A stretch of DNA of 64,000 nt from AWTP1-13 sp050248715 (GCA_050248715.1 JBFWRV010000022.1:19532-83531), one strand, 5' to 3'. Shown: positions 37,170 through 46,661, counted from the stretch's first letter. The notes: generated by a model from the sequence alone, not told the origin. Program-made: numbers and translations.

Positions 37170-38515
37170 AGGGGGTGCCCGAGGGGGTCGTGTCGCTGGC
37201 CGAGGCGCTGGCAGCCGGTCAAATCACGGCGCGCGCCGTGGTCGAGCACTATTTTGAGCGAATCGCGGCCGAGAATGGCCGCATCAACGCTTACGTCCTC
37301 GTCCTTGCCGACCAGGCTCGCGCCGAGGCAGATGCCAGCGACGCGCGGCACAAGACCGGCCGCATTCTAGGGCCCCTCGACGGTGTGCCGACGGCGGTGA
37401 AGGACAATATCGATGTGGCGGGCGTGGCAACGAGCGGGGGCATCGGCCATTACCGGGATGCAATTGCTGGCAGCGATGCGTTTGTGGTGGAGCGACTGCG
37501 GGCCGCGGGCATGCCCATCCTCGGCAAGCTCAACATGCACGAGGGCGCCCTTGGTGCGACTAACGACAATCCGTGGTTCGGGCGATGCGAGAACCCGCAC
37601 AAGGCCGGGTATACGCCGGGCGGCTCGAGCGGTGGAGCGGGCGCGGCGGTCGCCGCTGGTCTTTGCCCGGTGGCGCTCGGCACCGACACTCTAGGCTCCG
37701 TGCGCGTGCCGGCAGCCTATTGTGGAATAGCAGGGCTCAAGCCTACGTGTGGGGTGGTCAGCACGCGCGGAGTGATGCCACTGTCCTGGACGCTCGATCA
37801 TGTCGGGCCGCTGGCGCCATCCGTGCGCGACCTCATGGCGGTAAGCAAGGTGCTGCTAGCGGAGGATACGGGCTGGGCCCGGTCACGTGGCATGGCGAAG
37901 CCGGCACGACGATCCAACCCGGTGCGCATCGGCGTGCCGCGTGAGCTTGCTGGGGTGTCTCTCACCGCTGAGGTGGCGGCTGCGTTCGAGACGGCGCTGA
38001 TGCGTCTGCGCGGGCAGTTCGCGGTGTCGGAAATCTCGCTCGGGAACTACGACTTCGCCGCCATGCGGCGCGAAGGCCTCCTGATCAGTGAGGTGGAGGC
38101 TGCGCTGCATCATGCTGACGCGCTGTCGGCCGACCCGGCAGGCTTTTCCGAGACGTTCCGGACCATGCTGCGTTTCGGCGCCAGCCGGCCGGCCACGCGC
38201 ATTGCGGCCGCCTATTGCCGTATCGCAGAGGCCAGGCTTGCAGCACGCCGCGCCTTTGCCGAGATCGATGCGATCGTCATGCCGACGACGCCGCAGCCTG
38301 CCTTCGCCTTCAGCGAGGACGTGCCTGTCAACCAAGCCGACCTGACGGCCTTTGCCAACATCGTTGGCTGTCCCGCTGCCTGCACGCCCATGGGGCACAC
38401 GGCCGATGGGCTGCCGCTGTCGATCCAGGTCGTGATGCCGGAATTCCGTGACGAGGACGTGCTGCATCTGGCCGCGCACACCGAGGCGTTGGCGAAAGCA
38501 GATCCGTCAGAATGA
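37166..38515 (+). CDS. Amidase signature-family hydrolase
   Basis: This 449-residue amidase has the Ser-cisSer-Lys triad: Lys in PTAVKDNIDVAG, cis-Ser in PGGSSGGAGA, and nucleophile Ser in TDTLGSVRVPAAYCG. It hydrolyses a carboxamide to acid and ammonia. It starts with GTG overlapping the CoA ligase stop, so the two are co-translated; amidase release of an acid followed by CoA activation is a natural pair. Its 3' end overlaps the convergent crotonase gene by 9 bases. Confidence 0.92.
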   Translation: MKGVPEGVVSLAEALAAGQITARAVVEHYFERIAAENGRINAYVLVLADQARAEADASDARHKTGRILGPLDGVPTAVKDNIDVAGVATSGGIGHYRDAIAGSDAFVVERLRAAGMPILGKLNMHEGALGATNDNPWFGRCENPHKAGYTPGGSSGGAGAAVAAGLCPVALGTDTLGSVRVPAAYCGIAGLKPTCGVVSTRGVMPLSWTLDHVGPLAPSVRDLMAVSKVLLAEDTGWARSRGMAKPARRSNPVRIGVPRELAGVSLTAEVAAAFETALMRLRGQFAVSEISLGNYDFAAMRREGLLISEVEAALHHADALSADPAGFSETFRTMLRFGASRPATRIAAAYCRIAEARLAARRAFAEIDAIVMPTTPQPAFAFSEDVPVNQADLTAFANIVGCPAACTPMGHTADGLPLSIQVVMPEFRDEDVLHLAAHTEALAKADPSE

Positions 38516-39277
38516 AGGCTTACGCTTGGCGAGGAAGGCGCTGACGCCTTCGGTAAAATCGGCACTTTGAAACGAGTCGCGGAAGAGGCGCCCGGCTTCC
38601 GGGTCGTCATCGCCCGCACCTGCCTCGATCCTTGCGATGATCCGCTTCATCGCCTCCACGGCAAGCCGCGAATTGCCGGCGATCGCTCCAGCGTAGGCGA
38701 TCGTCTCCGCTTCCAGCCGGTCAGCCGGGACGAGGCGATCGATCAGGCCCACCGCCAGCGCTTCCTCGGCGGCGAGGATGCGACCGGAGTAGAGCATGTC
38801 GCGTGCCCGCGAGAAACCGATCGCCGAGACGAGGCGACGGGTGTCGGCAATGCTGTAGGCGATGCCGAGCCGTCCCGGCGTGATGCCGAAGCGGCCGCTC
38901 GGGTCGGAGAAGCGGATATCGCACGCGAGCGCCAAGCCGCATGCGCCGCCGATGCACGGGCCCTGGATCATGGCGATGGCCGGCTTTGTCAGCGTGTGCA
39001 GGCGGCGCTGAGCTGTTTGCACCGCCTCGTTCGCTGCCAGGGCGCTCGCCGGCGTCACGTAGATCTCGGCGAACTCGCCGATGTCAGCTCCGGCGCCGAA
39101 AGCCGATGCATCGACCCCGCGCACGATCAGCACGCTGATCGCGTCGTCCTTCTCGACTGCATCGACCAGGCCGGGCAGGGCCCGCCACATGGCTTGGTTC
39201 ATGGCGTTGCGTTGGCTGGGTCGATTGAAGATGATGTGGGCGATATTGCCTTTGCGTTCGAGTTCGATCTCGGCCAT
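38507..39277 (-). CDS. Crotonase-fold protein lacking both canonical catalytic glutamates
   Basis: This 256-residue protein belongs to the enoyl-CoA hydratase/isomerase superfamily. The oxyanion-hole segments are present (FGAGADIGEF and GPCIGGACGLALACDI). The two Glu residues used by hydratases are not seen: GGACGLAL has Gly where GGxCEL is usual, and FGITPGRLG lacks the PE pair. It may therefore act as a thioesterase, decarboxylase or isomerase rather than a hydratase. It is divergent from the deacetylase gene across palindrome site 3. Confidence 0.85.
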   Translation of the reverse strand: MAEIELERKGNIAHIIFNRPSQRNAMNQAMWRALPGLVDAVEKDDAISVLIVRGVDASAFGAGADIGEFAEIYVTPASALAANEAVQTAQRRLHTLTKPAIAMIQGPCIGGACGLALACDIRFSDPSGRFGITPGRLGIAYSIADTRRLVSAIGFSRARDMLYSGRILAAEEALAVGLIDRLVPADRLEAETIAYAGAIAGNSRLAVEAMKRIIARIEAGAGDDDPEAGRLFRDSFQSADFTEGVSAFLAKRKPSF

Positions 39278-39292
39278 GGCGGCGCCTCGAGG

Positions 39293-39331
39293 TTGACGGA
39301 TACCACCGGGTGCATTTATATTGTCCGGACA
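39293..39331 (+). promoter_or_regulatory. Promoter with candidate operator TGTCCGGACA, site 3
   Basis: TTGACG at 39293-39298, a 17-base spacer and TTATAT at 39316-39321 form a good sigma-70-type promoter for the deacetylase-to-CoA-transferase genes. The palindrome at 39322-39331 starts right after the -10, over the expected start point. That is where a repressor would block transcription. Confidence 0.7.
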
Positions 39332-39369
39332 AATTCTAGCGCGGCCGCCGATACGAGGAAATGCCCTAA

Positions 39370-40233
39370 ATGAAGCCGTACTCCTGGCCGGGGGGCGCCA
39401 ACCTTGCCCTGTCGATCGTCGTCAACGTCGAGGAGGGCTCGGAGAATACGATTGCCGACGGCGACCGCGGACCGGAGCCCGTCGATGAGTTGGGCATCGT
39501 TCTGAAGAAACCGATCCGCAACTACGCCAACGAGAGCAACTACCGCTACGGCATCAAGGCAGGGGGCCCGCGCGTGCTGCAGCTCCTCGAGAAGCATCGG
39601 ATCACCGCGACGTTCACCGCCGCCGCACTCGCGTTGGAGCGAGCGCCTGAGCTTGCACGCGCGATTGCGCAGGGCGGGCATGAGGCGTGCGCGCACGGCT
39701 GGCGCTGGGTGCACCAATTCCATATGCACGAAGCCGAAGAGCGGGCGTTCATCCGCAAGGCCGTGGAGTCGATCCGTGCCACCACCGGAACACGCCCGGT
39801 CGGCTGGCTGTCACGCTACCTCAACACCGCCAACACGCGCCGGCTGTTGCAGGAGGAAGGCTTCCTCTATCACATGGACGATTTCAGCGACGACCAGCCG
39901 TTCTGGGACGTCGTCAATGGCCAGCCGATCGTCATCATGCCCTATGCGCTCGACAGCAACGACATGAAATTCTGGACGGATCCGGCGCTGTCGACCGAGC
40001 AGTGGCTGCGCTATGCCATCGACACCTTGGAGACGCTGTGGGCAGAGGGCGCGGAGGCGCCGCGCCTGATGTCGCTTGGGGTGCACCTGCGCATCATCGG
40101 GCGACCGGGCCGCATCGGCGTGCTCGAGCGCTTCCTTGAGCATGCATCCAAGAAGCCGGCGGTCTGGATTGCGACGCGGCGGGCGATCGCGGAGCATTTC
40201 GCATCGCAGGTACCACCGCCCGCAGCGGCATAG
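39370..40233 (+). CDS. Polysaccharide deacetylase family protein (PuuE-like)
   Basis: This 287-residue protein has the NodB/carbohydrate-esterase 4 barrel in the PuuE-like subgroup, whose members include cofactor-independent allantoinase. Recognisable parts are SIVVNVEEGSENTIADGD, GGHEACAHGWRWVHQ and GWLSRYLNTANTRRLL. In this setting a hydrolase for a cyclic amide or ureide is more likely than sugar deacetylation; this is inferred from subgroup and neighbours. It is the first gene after promoter/operator site 3. Confidence 0.83.
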   Translation: MKPYSWPGGANLALSIVVNVEEGSENTIADGDRGPEPVDELGIVLKKPIRNYANESNYRYGIKAGGPRVLQLLEKHRITATFTAAALALERAPELARAIAQGGHEACAHGWRWVHQFHMHEAEERAFIRKAVESIRATTGTRPVGWLSRYLNTANTRRLLQEEGFLYHMDDFSDDQPFWDVVNGQPIVIMPYALDSNDMKFWTDPALSTEQWLRYAIDTLETLWAEGAEAPRLMSLGVHLRIIGRPGRIGVLERFLEHASKKPAVWIATRRAIAEHFASQVPPPAAA

Positions 40234-40251
40234 GCCAGGGGACGGCAGAGC

Positions 40252-40773
40252 ATGGCAGGCGAGGCAAAGAAGGTCGGCGAGAACCGCTACCGCAGCTCTC
40301 CCGGGCGCTACTACGACGACTTCATCGTCGGTGACGTCTACGAGCATCGGCCCGGCCGCACCATCACCCAGACCGACAACACCTGGTTCACGCTGCTCAC
40401 CATGAACACGCATCCGATTCATTTCGACGAGGAGTATGGGAAGCATACCGAGTTCGGCCGCTGCATCGTCTGCAGCCCATTCACGGTTTCGCTGCTGGTT
40501 GGCATGAGCGTCAGCGATGTCAGCCAGAAGGCGATCGCCAACCTCGGCTGGACCGATATCAAGCTCACGCACCCGCTGTTTGCTGGCGACACCCTCTACG
40601 GGGAAACCCAGGTGCTGGAGAAGCGGGACTCCAAATCGCGTCCCGGCGCCGGGCTGGTCACGGTCAAGACCGTTGGCCGCAACCAGTCGGGAGCCATCGT
40701 GTGCGAGTTCACGCGCACCATGCTGGTGATGAAGCGCGGCAGCAACGACGTCGAGATCAAGGCCAACTACTAG
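40252..40773 (+). CDS. MaoC-family dehydratase (mesaconyl/itaconyl-CoA hydratase-like)
   Basis: This 173-residue single hot-dog-domain protein has TDNTWFTLLTMNTHPIHFDE and TVSLLVGMSVSDVSQKAIANL, the pattern of MaoC proteins annotated as mesaconyl- or itaconyl-CoA hydratases. It adds or removes water at an enoyl-CoA double bond. It sits between the deacetylase gene (18 bases upstream) and the acyl-CoA dehydrogenase gene (11 bases downstream) and clearly belongs to the operon. Confidence 0.9.
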   Translation: MAGEAKKVGENRYRSSPGRYYDDFIVGDVYEHRPGRTITQTDNTWFTLLTMNTHPIHFDEEYGKHTEFGRCIVCSPFTVSLLVGMSVSDVSQKAIANLGWTDIKLTHPLFAGDTLYGETQVLEKRDSKSRPGAGLVTVKTVGRNQSGAIVCEFTRTMLVMKRGSNDVEIKANY

Positions 40774-40784
40774 AGAGGACAGCG

Positions 40785-41954
40785 ATGGCCGCGTCCCGCC
40801 CGCAGCGCACGACCGACCTTGCCGAAGAGGCGCAACTCCTCGATGCCATCGGGAAGTGGCTCGACAGGGACGTGAAGCCGCACGTGGCGAAGCTTGAGCA
40901 CGGCGACATCTATCCGGCAGAGATGGTCGAGCAAATGAAGGCGATGGGGCTGTTCGGTGCGGTGATCGATCCAGCCCACGGCGGCCTCGGCCTCTCCGCT
41001 TCCACCTACGCCAAGATCGTGACGCGCATCTCGGAAGTGTGGATGTCGCTCACGGGCATCTTCAACTCCCACCTGATGATGGCCGTACTGGTCGAACGCT
41101 ACGGCAACGACGAGCAGAAGAGGCGTTGGCTGCCGCGCATGGCTAGCGGCGAGTTGCGCGGCGGACTGGGGCTAACGGAGCCCGATGCGGGTACCGACCT
41201 TCAGGGGATACGCATGCGCGCGGTGCGCCAAGGCGACCACTACGTCGTGAACGGCACCAAGACGTGGATCAGCAACGGCATCGAGGGTTCGTGCTTTGCC
41301 GTCCTCGTCAAAACGGACCCCGCCGTCAATGCGCCGCGGCAGGGCATGTCCATGTTCATCATGGAGAAAGGCCCTGGCCTCCGTGTCTCGCGCAAGCTCG
41401 AGAAGCTCGGCTACAAGGGCATTGATTCGGCCGAGCTAGTGTTCGACGCCTACAAGGTCCCCGCGACGAACTTGCTGGCCGGCGAAGGACAGGGATTCTA
41501 TCTGGCTGTCAGCGGGCTCGAGCTCGGCCGCATCAATGTGGCGGCGCGCTCGGTCGGCATTGCCAGCGCCGCGTTGATGGAGGCCGTGCGCTACGCTCAG
41601 CTGCGCAAGACCTTCGGCAAGCCGATCTGCCAGCACCAGGCAATCCAGCTGAAGCTCGGCGAGATGGCGACCCGCGTGGAGGCATCGCGGTTGCTGGTGG
41701 AGAACGCGGCTCGCGCCTACGACGCGGGCGAGCGCTGCGACATGGAGGCGGGCATGGCGAAATACTTCGCCTCCGAATCAGCGGTCGAGAATGCCCTGGA
41801 GGCCATGCGCATCCATGGCGGCTACGGCTATTCGAAGGAATTCCCCATCGAGCGGCTCTATCGTGACGCGCCGCTGATGTGCATCGGCGAGGGCACCAAT
41901 GAGATGCAGCGCATCATCATCGCCCGTCAGCTCGTCGAGCGGAACAAGGTGTGA
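40785..41954 (+). CDS. Acyl-CoA dehydrogenase
   Basis: This 389-residue flavoenzyme has LTEPDAGTDLQGIRMRA, the segment KTWISNGIEGSCFAV and the catalytic Glu in IGEGTNEMQRIIIARQL. It oxidises an acyl-CoA to the enoyl-CoA that the neighbouring MaoC or crotonases could hydrate. AGAGGA precedes the ATG at 40785. It ends in a GTGA junction with the CoA-transferase reading frame. Confidence 0.94.
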   Translation: MAASRPQRTTDLAEEAQLLDAIGKWLDRDVKPHVAKLEHGDIYPAEMVEQMKAMGLFGAVIDPAHGGLGLSASTYAKIVTRISEVWMSLTGIFNSHLMMAVLVERYGNDEQKRRWLPRMASGELRGGLGLTEPDAGTDLQGIRMRAVRQGDHYVVNGTKTWISNGIEGSCFAVLVKTDPAVNAPRQGMSMFIMEKGPGLRVSRKLEKLGYKGIDSAELVFDAYKVPATNLLAGEGQGFYLAVSGLELGRINVAARSVGIASAALMEAVRYAQLRKTFGKPICQHQAIQLKLGEMATRVEASRLLVENAARAYDAGERCDMEAGMAKYFASESAVENALEAMRIHGGYGYSKEFPIERLYRDAPLMCIGEGTNEMQRIIIARQLVERNKV

Positions 41955-42001
41955 CGGCTCTCGGCGGCTTGCCGCGAGGAACAGCGGCTGAGGTTGCGCA
42001 G

Positions 42002-43159
42002 ATGAAGCTTGCAGGTGTGAAGGTTCTCGATCTGTCGCAGTTCCTGCCTGGCCCCCATCTCACCATGATGATGGCGGACCACGGGGCCGAGGTGATCAAG
42101 ATCGAGCCCTACCAGGGCGGAGAGCCGGCGCGCCATATCGGGCTCAGTAAGGGCGGCCATTCCGTCTGGTTCCGCAACACCAACCGGGGCAAGCGGAGCC
42201 TGCGGCTGAACCTCAAGGACCCGCGCGGCAAGGAGGTTCTGCATCGCCTATGCGGCTGCGCCGACGTGTTCGTGGAGTCGTTCCGGCCCGGCGTGATGCA
42301 GCGGTTGGGGTTCGATTATGCGACGCTGGTCAAGCGGTCGCCACGCCTCGTCTACTGCTCGATTTCGGCCTTCGGCCAAGATGGGCGCTACCGCGACAAG
42401 CCGGCGCACGATCTCTCTGTCGAGGCGATGGCGGGGCTCATCAGCGTGAGCCTCGGGCAGGACGGCAAGCCTGCCATTCCCGCCATTCCCGCCGCCGACA
42501 TGGCCGCGTCTCTTATGGCGCTTTCGGGAATTCTCATGGCGCTGCTGAAACAGCGCGAAACCGGGCGGGGCGATTTCATCGACATCGCCATGCACGATGC
42601 GCTGCTCGCCTGGACACCAAACGTCATGGGGCCGGTGTTCGCGGAGGGGCGGCCACCGGTGCCGAAGGATGAGCGGTCCTGGGGTGGCGCGGCGTTTTAC
42701 AACATCTATGAGACGGCTGACGGGCAGTTCATCACGCTGGGCGGCAGCGAGCACAAGTTCGCCGAGAATTTCCTCGCCAAGGCGGGACGCCCCGACCTTG
42801 CCCTTCTGTGCCGCGAGGCACCGGGGGCGAAGCAGGCGCCGGTACGTGAGTACCTGGGCAACCTGTTCCGTTCGCGGACGCTGGCGGATTGGCTCGCTTG
42901 GCTCGACGGCGTCGACGTCTGCTATGCGCCCGTGCGTACTCTCAAGGATGCCATAGACGATCCCAACGCCGTCGAGCGCGGAATGCTGCTGCGCGACGAG
43001 CGCGGCCTGGAGCACCTCGGTGTGCCCATCAAGTTCGCGCACGAGCCGGCAACGCCTGACTTGCGTGTACCCGAGCTCGGCGAGGATTCGGAGGCCATCT
43101 TGCGCGAGATCGGCCTCGACGGCGACATCGGCACGCTCCGCCGCGAGGGCGTCATATAG
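42002..43159 (+). CDS. CaiB/BaiF family CoA-transferase (class III)
   Basis: This 385-residue transferase moves CoA between acids by a covalent Asp-CoA intermediate. The N-terminal VKVLDLSQFLPGPHLTMMMADHGAEVIKIE is followed by the catalytic Asp in PAHDLSVEAMAGL. I start it at ATG 42002 (GAGG eight bases upstream), where family similarity begins. A GTG at 41951, overlapping the previous stop, would add 17 residues. It is the last gene of the site-3 operon. Confidence 0.92.
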   Translation: MKLAGVKVLDLSQFLPGPHLTMMMADHGAEVIKIEPYQGGEPARHIGLSKGGHSVWFRNTNRGKRSLRLNLKDPRGKEVLHRLCGCADVFVESFRPGVMQRLGFDYATLVKRSPRLVYCSISAFGQDGRYRDKPAHDLSVEAMAGLISVSLGQDGKPAIPAIPAADMAASLMALSGILMALLKQRETGRGDFIDIAMHDALLAWTPNVMGPVFAEGRPPVPKDERSWGGAAFYNIYETADGQFITLGGSEHKFAENFLAKAGRPDLALLCREAPGAKQAPVREYLGNLFRSRTLADWLAWLDGVDVCYAPVRTLKDAIDDPNAVERGMLLRDERGLEHLGVPIKFAHEPATPDLRVPELGEDSEAILREIGLDGDIGTLRREGVI

Positions 43160-43183
43160 CGCGACGCGGACTCCGGGAGCGGA

Positions 43184-44161
43184 TTACGGGACGAGTACCA
43201 GTTTGCCCATGACCCGGCGGCTCGCCATCTCGCTGAGCGCTTCTTGTCCTTCGCTAAGGGGATAGGCCTTCACCACTGAGGGCTTTAGACGGCCACCGGA
43301 ATAGGCATCGAGCAGCGTTGTCAGCCGTCGACGCGTGTCGTCCGGGAAGCGCCAGCTGTGCTCGCCGAACACGACCCCGATGACCGAGAAATTCTTGACC
43401 AGGATCATGTTGGCCGCGACCTGCGGGATATCTCCAGACGCAAAACCGACGACGAGGATGCGGCCCTCCCATCCTACGCAGCGCACACCTTGCTCGAAGG
43501 CCGCTCCGCCGACTGGGTCGAAGACGACGTCGACGCCCTTGACGTCCGTCAAGGCGCGCACCCGATCCCGCAGATTCTCGACAGCGTAGTTGACGGTCTC
43601 GTCGGCGCCGTGCTGACGGGCAACGGCGAGCTTCTCTGCGCTGCTCGCAGCCGCAATGACACGGGCACCCAGAAGCTTGCCCACCTCGACTGCCGCCAGG
43701 CCGACGCCACCGGCAGCGCCAAGCACGAGCAGCGTCTCGCCGGCAGCGAGGCGTCCTCTGTAGGCGAGAGCGAAGTGCGCCGTGCCGTAGGCAACCGGGA
43801 ACGCAGCCGCCGTCACGAAGTCCATCTGATCGGGAATGGGCGTGACGATCGCGCCCGGCACCACGACCTCCTCCGCGTGCCCGCCTCCGTGCCGCGCGAA
43901 AGCCAGCACGCGATCACCGGGGCGGACGTGCTCTACGCCTGCTGCGCATTCGAAGACGATACCGGCCACCTCCAGGCCCGGAATGAAGGGCAGCTCCGGT
44001 TTGACCTGGTATTTGCCTTCGACCATCAAGATGTCGGGAAAGTTGACGCCGGAAGCGCGCACGCCGATGCGCACCTGCCCAGGTCCCAGCGGCGGGCTTG
44101 CGACGTCCGCGACTTCGAGGCTGCCGATGCCGTCAAGAGAACGGCAGAGAAGTGCGCGCAT
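43184..44161 (-). CDS. NADPH:quinone oxidoreductase-like MDR protein
   Basis: This 325-residue medium-chain dehydrogenase/reductase lacks the zinc ligands of alcohol dehydrogenases, as quinone oxidoreductases do. It has GLEVAGIVFECAAGVEHVRPGD, the cofactor motif VLGAAGGVGLAAVEVGKLLGA, and FDPVGGAAFEQGVR. Such enzymes reduce quinones or enoyl compounds with NADPH. It ends convergent to the CoA-transferase gene and lies 40 bases after the acyl-CoA ligase on its strand. Confidence 0.92.
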   Translation of the reverse strand: MRALLCRSLDGIGSLEVADVASPPLGPGQVRIGVRASGVNFPDILMVEGKYQVKPELPFIPGLEVAGIVFECAAGVEHVRPGDRVLAFARHGGGHAEEVVVPGAIVTPIPDQMDFVTAAAFPVAYGTAHFALAYRGRLAAGETLLVLGAAGGVGLAAVEVGKLLGARVIAAASSAEKLAVARQHGADETVNYAVENLRDRVRALTDVKGVDVVFDPVGGAAFEQGVRCVGWEGRILVVGFASGDIPQVAANMILVKNFSVIGVVFGEHSWRFPDDTRRRLTTLLDAYSGGRLKPSVVKAYPLSEGQEALSEMASRRVMGKLVLVP

Positions 44162-44201
44162 GGATCAGGCTCCTGGGTGCGTTGACGCGTGGTGACGGCT
44201 C

Positions 44202-45779
44202 TCAGGTCGCCGTGGTCCTCGCGGCGATCGCCTTGAGCTCTCGCCGCAGGAGCTTGCCGGTCGACGTCAACGGCAAGGCCTCGCAGACGTACACGCGATC
44301 AGGAACCTTGTAACGGGAGAGCAGCTTGCGGGAGTGGTCGATGATCGACTCCACATCGATGCTCGAGCCAGGTCTCGCCGTCAGATAGGCGACGATGAGC
44401 TCTCCCTTTGCCGCGTCCGCGAGCCCGGTCACGCCGGCAAGGGCAACGGAGGGGTGCTGTTGCAATACCTCCTCCACCTCGGCCGGTGCCACGTTGATGC
44501 CCGAGCGCTTGATCATCTCGGAGTTCCGCCCCGCATACTGCAGGGTGCCGTCCTGCCGTAGCGAGCCCAGATCGCCGGTCCGAAAGTAGCCGTCCGAGGT
44601 GAAGACCGATGCGTTGAACTGCGCACTGTCGCCGAGATAGCCCTTCGTCAAATATCCCCTCACCTCGATCTCTCCGATCTCGCCGGGTCGTACGTCGCAA
44701 CTTGCCTCAGGGTCACGTATGCGCAGCTGCACGCCGGGCAAGGGGATGCCCTGGCAGGTCGCCCGCGCCTCGAGCGGCCAATGGTGAGGCGTGACACAGC
44801 AGTTGCCATAGTTCTCGGTGGCACCGTAGATGTTGCAGATCTGTGACGCGCCGAGTTGCTGCGCCGCTTTCATGACATCCTGCGGTGCCCCGATGGTGAC
44901 GCCTGCTCTCAGCGATGCCGTCCGGCTCCGATGGAATGCAGGGTGAGCGACCAGAGCGTTCGTCATCGCGGGGAGCGCATAGATCGCGGTGCATCTCTCC
45001 TGCTCGATCAGGTCGAGCGCGCCGCCCGCCTCGAAGTGCCCCTGCATCACCAGCGTTGCGCCGTGCGTGACCGTGGCTGGCAGCGCATTGACGGCGCCGT
45101 AGGACCAGAACAGCGGGACGGAGACGAGCACGCGGTCGCCGGGGACGAGCCCCTGGCGCTCGCCGATGTTGAACCCGTTCTCGATGATGCCGAAGTGATC
45201 GAGCGGGACGGCTTTGGGGCGATTGCTCGAGCCCGACGTGTAGAGGATGACGGCGGGATCGGCCGCGCTTGCGCCTTCCCCGGGCGGCAGGCTCGGCCGC
45301 ATCTCGCCTTCGCTATAGGTGGAGTAGGTCTCGAAGCCCTCGCGCGGGGACGCGCCGATGAGGACGACCTTCTCCAGCCCGCGATGGGCAGCGGCGGAAC
45401 GCAAGGCCGAGATATCCCCGACAAAGTCGCGGTCGCCAAAACGGGGGATAGAAAACAGCATTCGCACGCCCGCGTCGCTCAGCAGGAAATCGAGCTCCCT
45501 TGCCGTGGACCAGGTGCTGAATGGGACCACGATGGCCCCGAGCGCCGCAGCGGCGAAGAAGACCTCGAGCCATTCGACGCGATTGTCGCAAAGCAGCCCG
45601 ACGCGATCGCCGCGCCGGACGCCGGCCTCGTACATGCGTTTCGCCGCATTCCGCACTCGCTCTTCGAGCGACGCATACGAGACGCTTGCATCGGCGGTGA
45701 TCGCAATGGCCCGTTCGGGGGCGGTTGCAGCCTGCTCGCAGAGCAGCTCGAACATTGTGCGGCTGAAGGGCGCTTGCAT
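44202..45779 (-). CDS. Acyl-CoA synthetase (AMP-binding)
   Basis: This 525-residue adenylate-forming ligase has the P-loop LYTSGSSNRPKAVPLDH, the motifs NIYGATENYGN and YFRTGDLGSLRQDG, and the C-terminal lysine region LPLTSTGKLLRRELK. It activates an unknown carboxylic acid to its CoA ester and is distinct from the PaaK-like ligase encoded upstream. With the quinone-oxidoreductase-like gene it forms a minus-strand pair, divergent from the crotonase/CoA-hydrolase pair. Confidence 0.93.
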   Translation of the reverse strand: MQAPFSRTMFELLCEQAATAPERAIAITADASVSYASLEERVRNAAKRMYEAGVRRGDRVGLLCDNRVEWLEVFFAAAALGAIVVPFSTWSTARELDFLLSDAGVRMLFSIPRFGDRDFVGDISALRSAAAHRGLEKVVLIGASPREGFETYSTYSEGEMRPSLPPGEGASAADPAVILYTSGSSNRPKAVPLDHFGIIENGFNIGERQGLVPGDRVLVSVPLFWSYGAVNALPATVTHGATLVMQGHFEAGGALDLIEQERCTAIYALPAMTNALVAHPAFHRSRTASLRAGVTIGAPQDVMKAAQQLGASQICNIYGATENYGNCCVTPHHWPLEARATCQGIPLPGVQLRIRDPEASCDVRPGEIGEIEVRGYLTKGYLGDSAQFNASVFTSDGYFRTGDLGSLRQDGTLQYAGRNSEMIKRSGINVAPAEVEEVLQQHPSVALAGVTGLADAAKGELIVAYLTARPGSSIDVESIIDHSRKLLSRYKVPDRVYVCEALPLTSTGKLLRRELKAIAARTTAT

Positions 45780-45902
45780 ATGCTATCTTGAAGATGGGGC
45801 CGGAGATACGGCAAGGACGATAACAATGCGCGTCACGGGGCGTCTACCCGGGGATCGGGATGCGGCCTGCGGGTGGGCACGTGCAAGAACGAGGAGACCT
45901 GA

Positions 45903-46661
45903 GTGACGCTCCACATCAGGGAAGCTGCCCGTCACGTCGCGCTGATAACGATCGACAATCAGTCCAAGCGCAACGCCTTGTCGCGCGCTGCCATGGGCGA
46001 GCTGGCCGAAGCCTGGGAGCGGCTCGGCGCGTCGGAGAATTGCCGCTGCATCGTCATCACCGGTGCGGGCGACAAGGCCTTCTGCTCAGGCGCCGACATC
46101 GGCGGAGACCTTTCGGCACCCGAGGAGACGGGCCGGCTGATCGACCGCGCGCTCCTGAAGGCCAAGGCATACACCAAACCCATTGTGGCTGCCGTGAACG
46201 GGGATTGCGCCGGCGGCGGCGTCGAGCTGCTCCTGTCGACGGACATCAGACTGGCAGCCGAGCACGCTCGTTTTGGCCTGCCGGAGGTGAAGTGGTCGAT
46301 CTATCCGTTCGGGGGCGCGACCGTGAAGCTGGCGCATCAGGTCGGCTACGTTCACGCCATGGACCTTCTCCTCACGGGCCGGCTTGTGACGGCGGCGTTT
46401 GCTGCCAGCATCAACCTGATCAACCGAGTTCTGCCTGCGAGCGATGTCTTGGGCGCGTCCATCGAATCCGCGAGTGTGATTGCGGCGAACAGCCCGTCCG
46501 CCGTCCAGGCCGTGAAGACGCAGATCAGCGCCGGCATCGCCGACTACGCCGCGAGCCGCGAAGCCTTGGAGCAGGAGCTCGGGGATCGCGTTCGCGCCAG
46601 CCCCCACTTCGCCGAAGGCATCTCGGCGTTCCGCGAGAAGAGGCAGCCGAAATATGGCTGA
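45903..46661 (+). CDS. Enoyl-CoA hydratase/isomerase
   Basis: This 252-residue crotonase keeps both hydratase glutamates: GGGVELLLSTDI and RFGLPEVKWSIYP, with the oxyanion hole at FCSGADIGG. It probably hydrates an enoyl-CoA in the local pathway. It begins at a GTG with GAGGAG upstream and overlaps the acetyl-CoA hydrolase/transferase gene by 8 bases. Confidence 0.91.
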   Translation: MTLHIREAARHVALITIDNQSKRNALSRAAMGELAEAWERLGASENCRCIVITGAGDKAFCSGADIGGDLSAPEETGRLIDRALLKAKAYTKPIVAAVNGDCAGGGVELLLSTDIRLAAEHARFGLPEVKWSIYPFGGATVKLAHQVGYVHAMDLLLTGRLVTAAFAASINLINRVLPASDVLGASIESASVIAANSPSAVQAVKTQISAGIADYAASREALEQELGDRVRASPHFAEGISAFREKRQPKYG

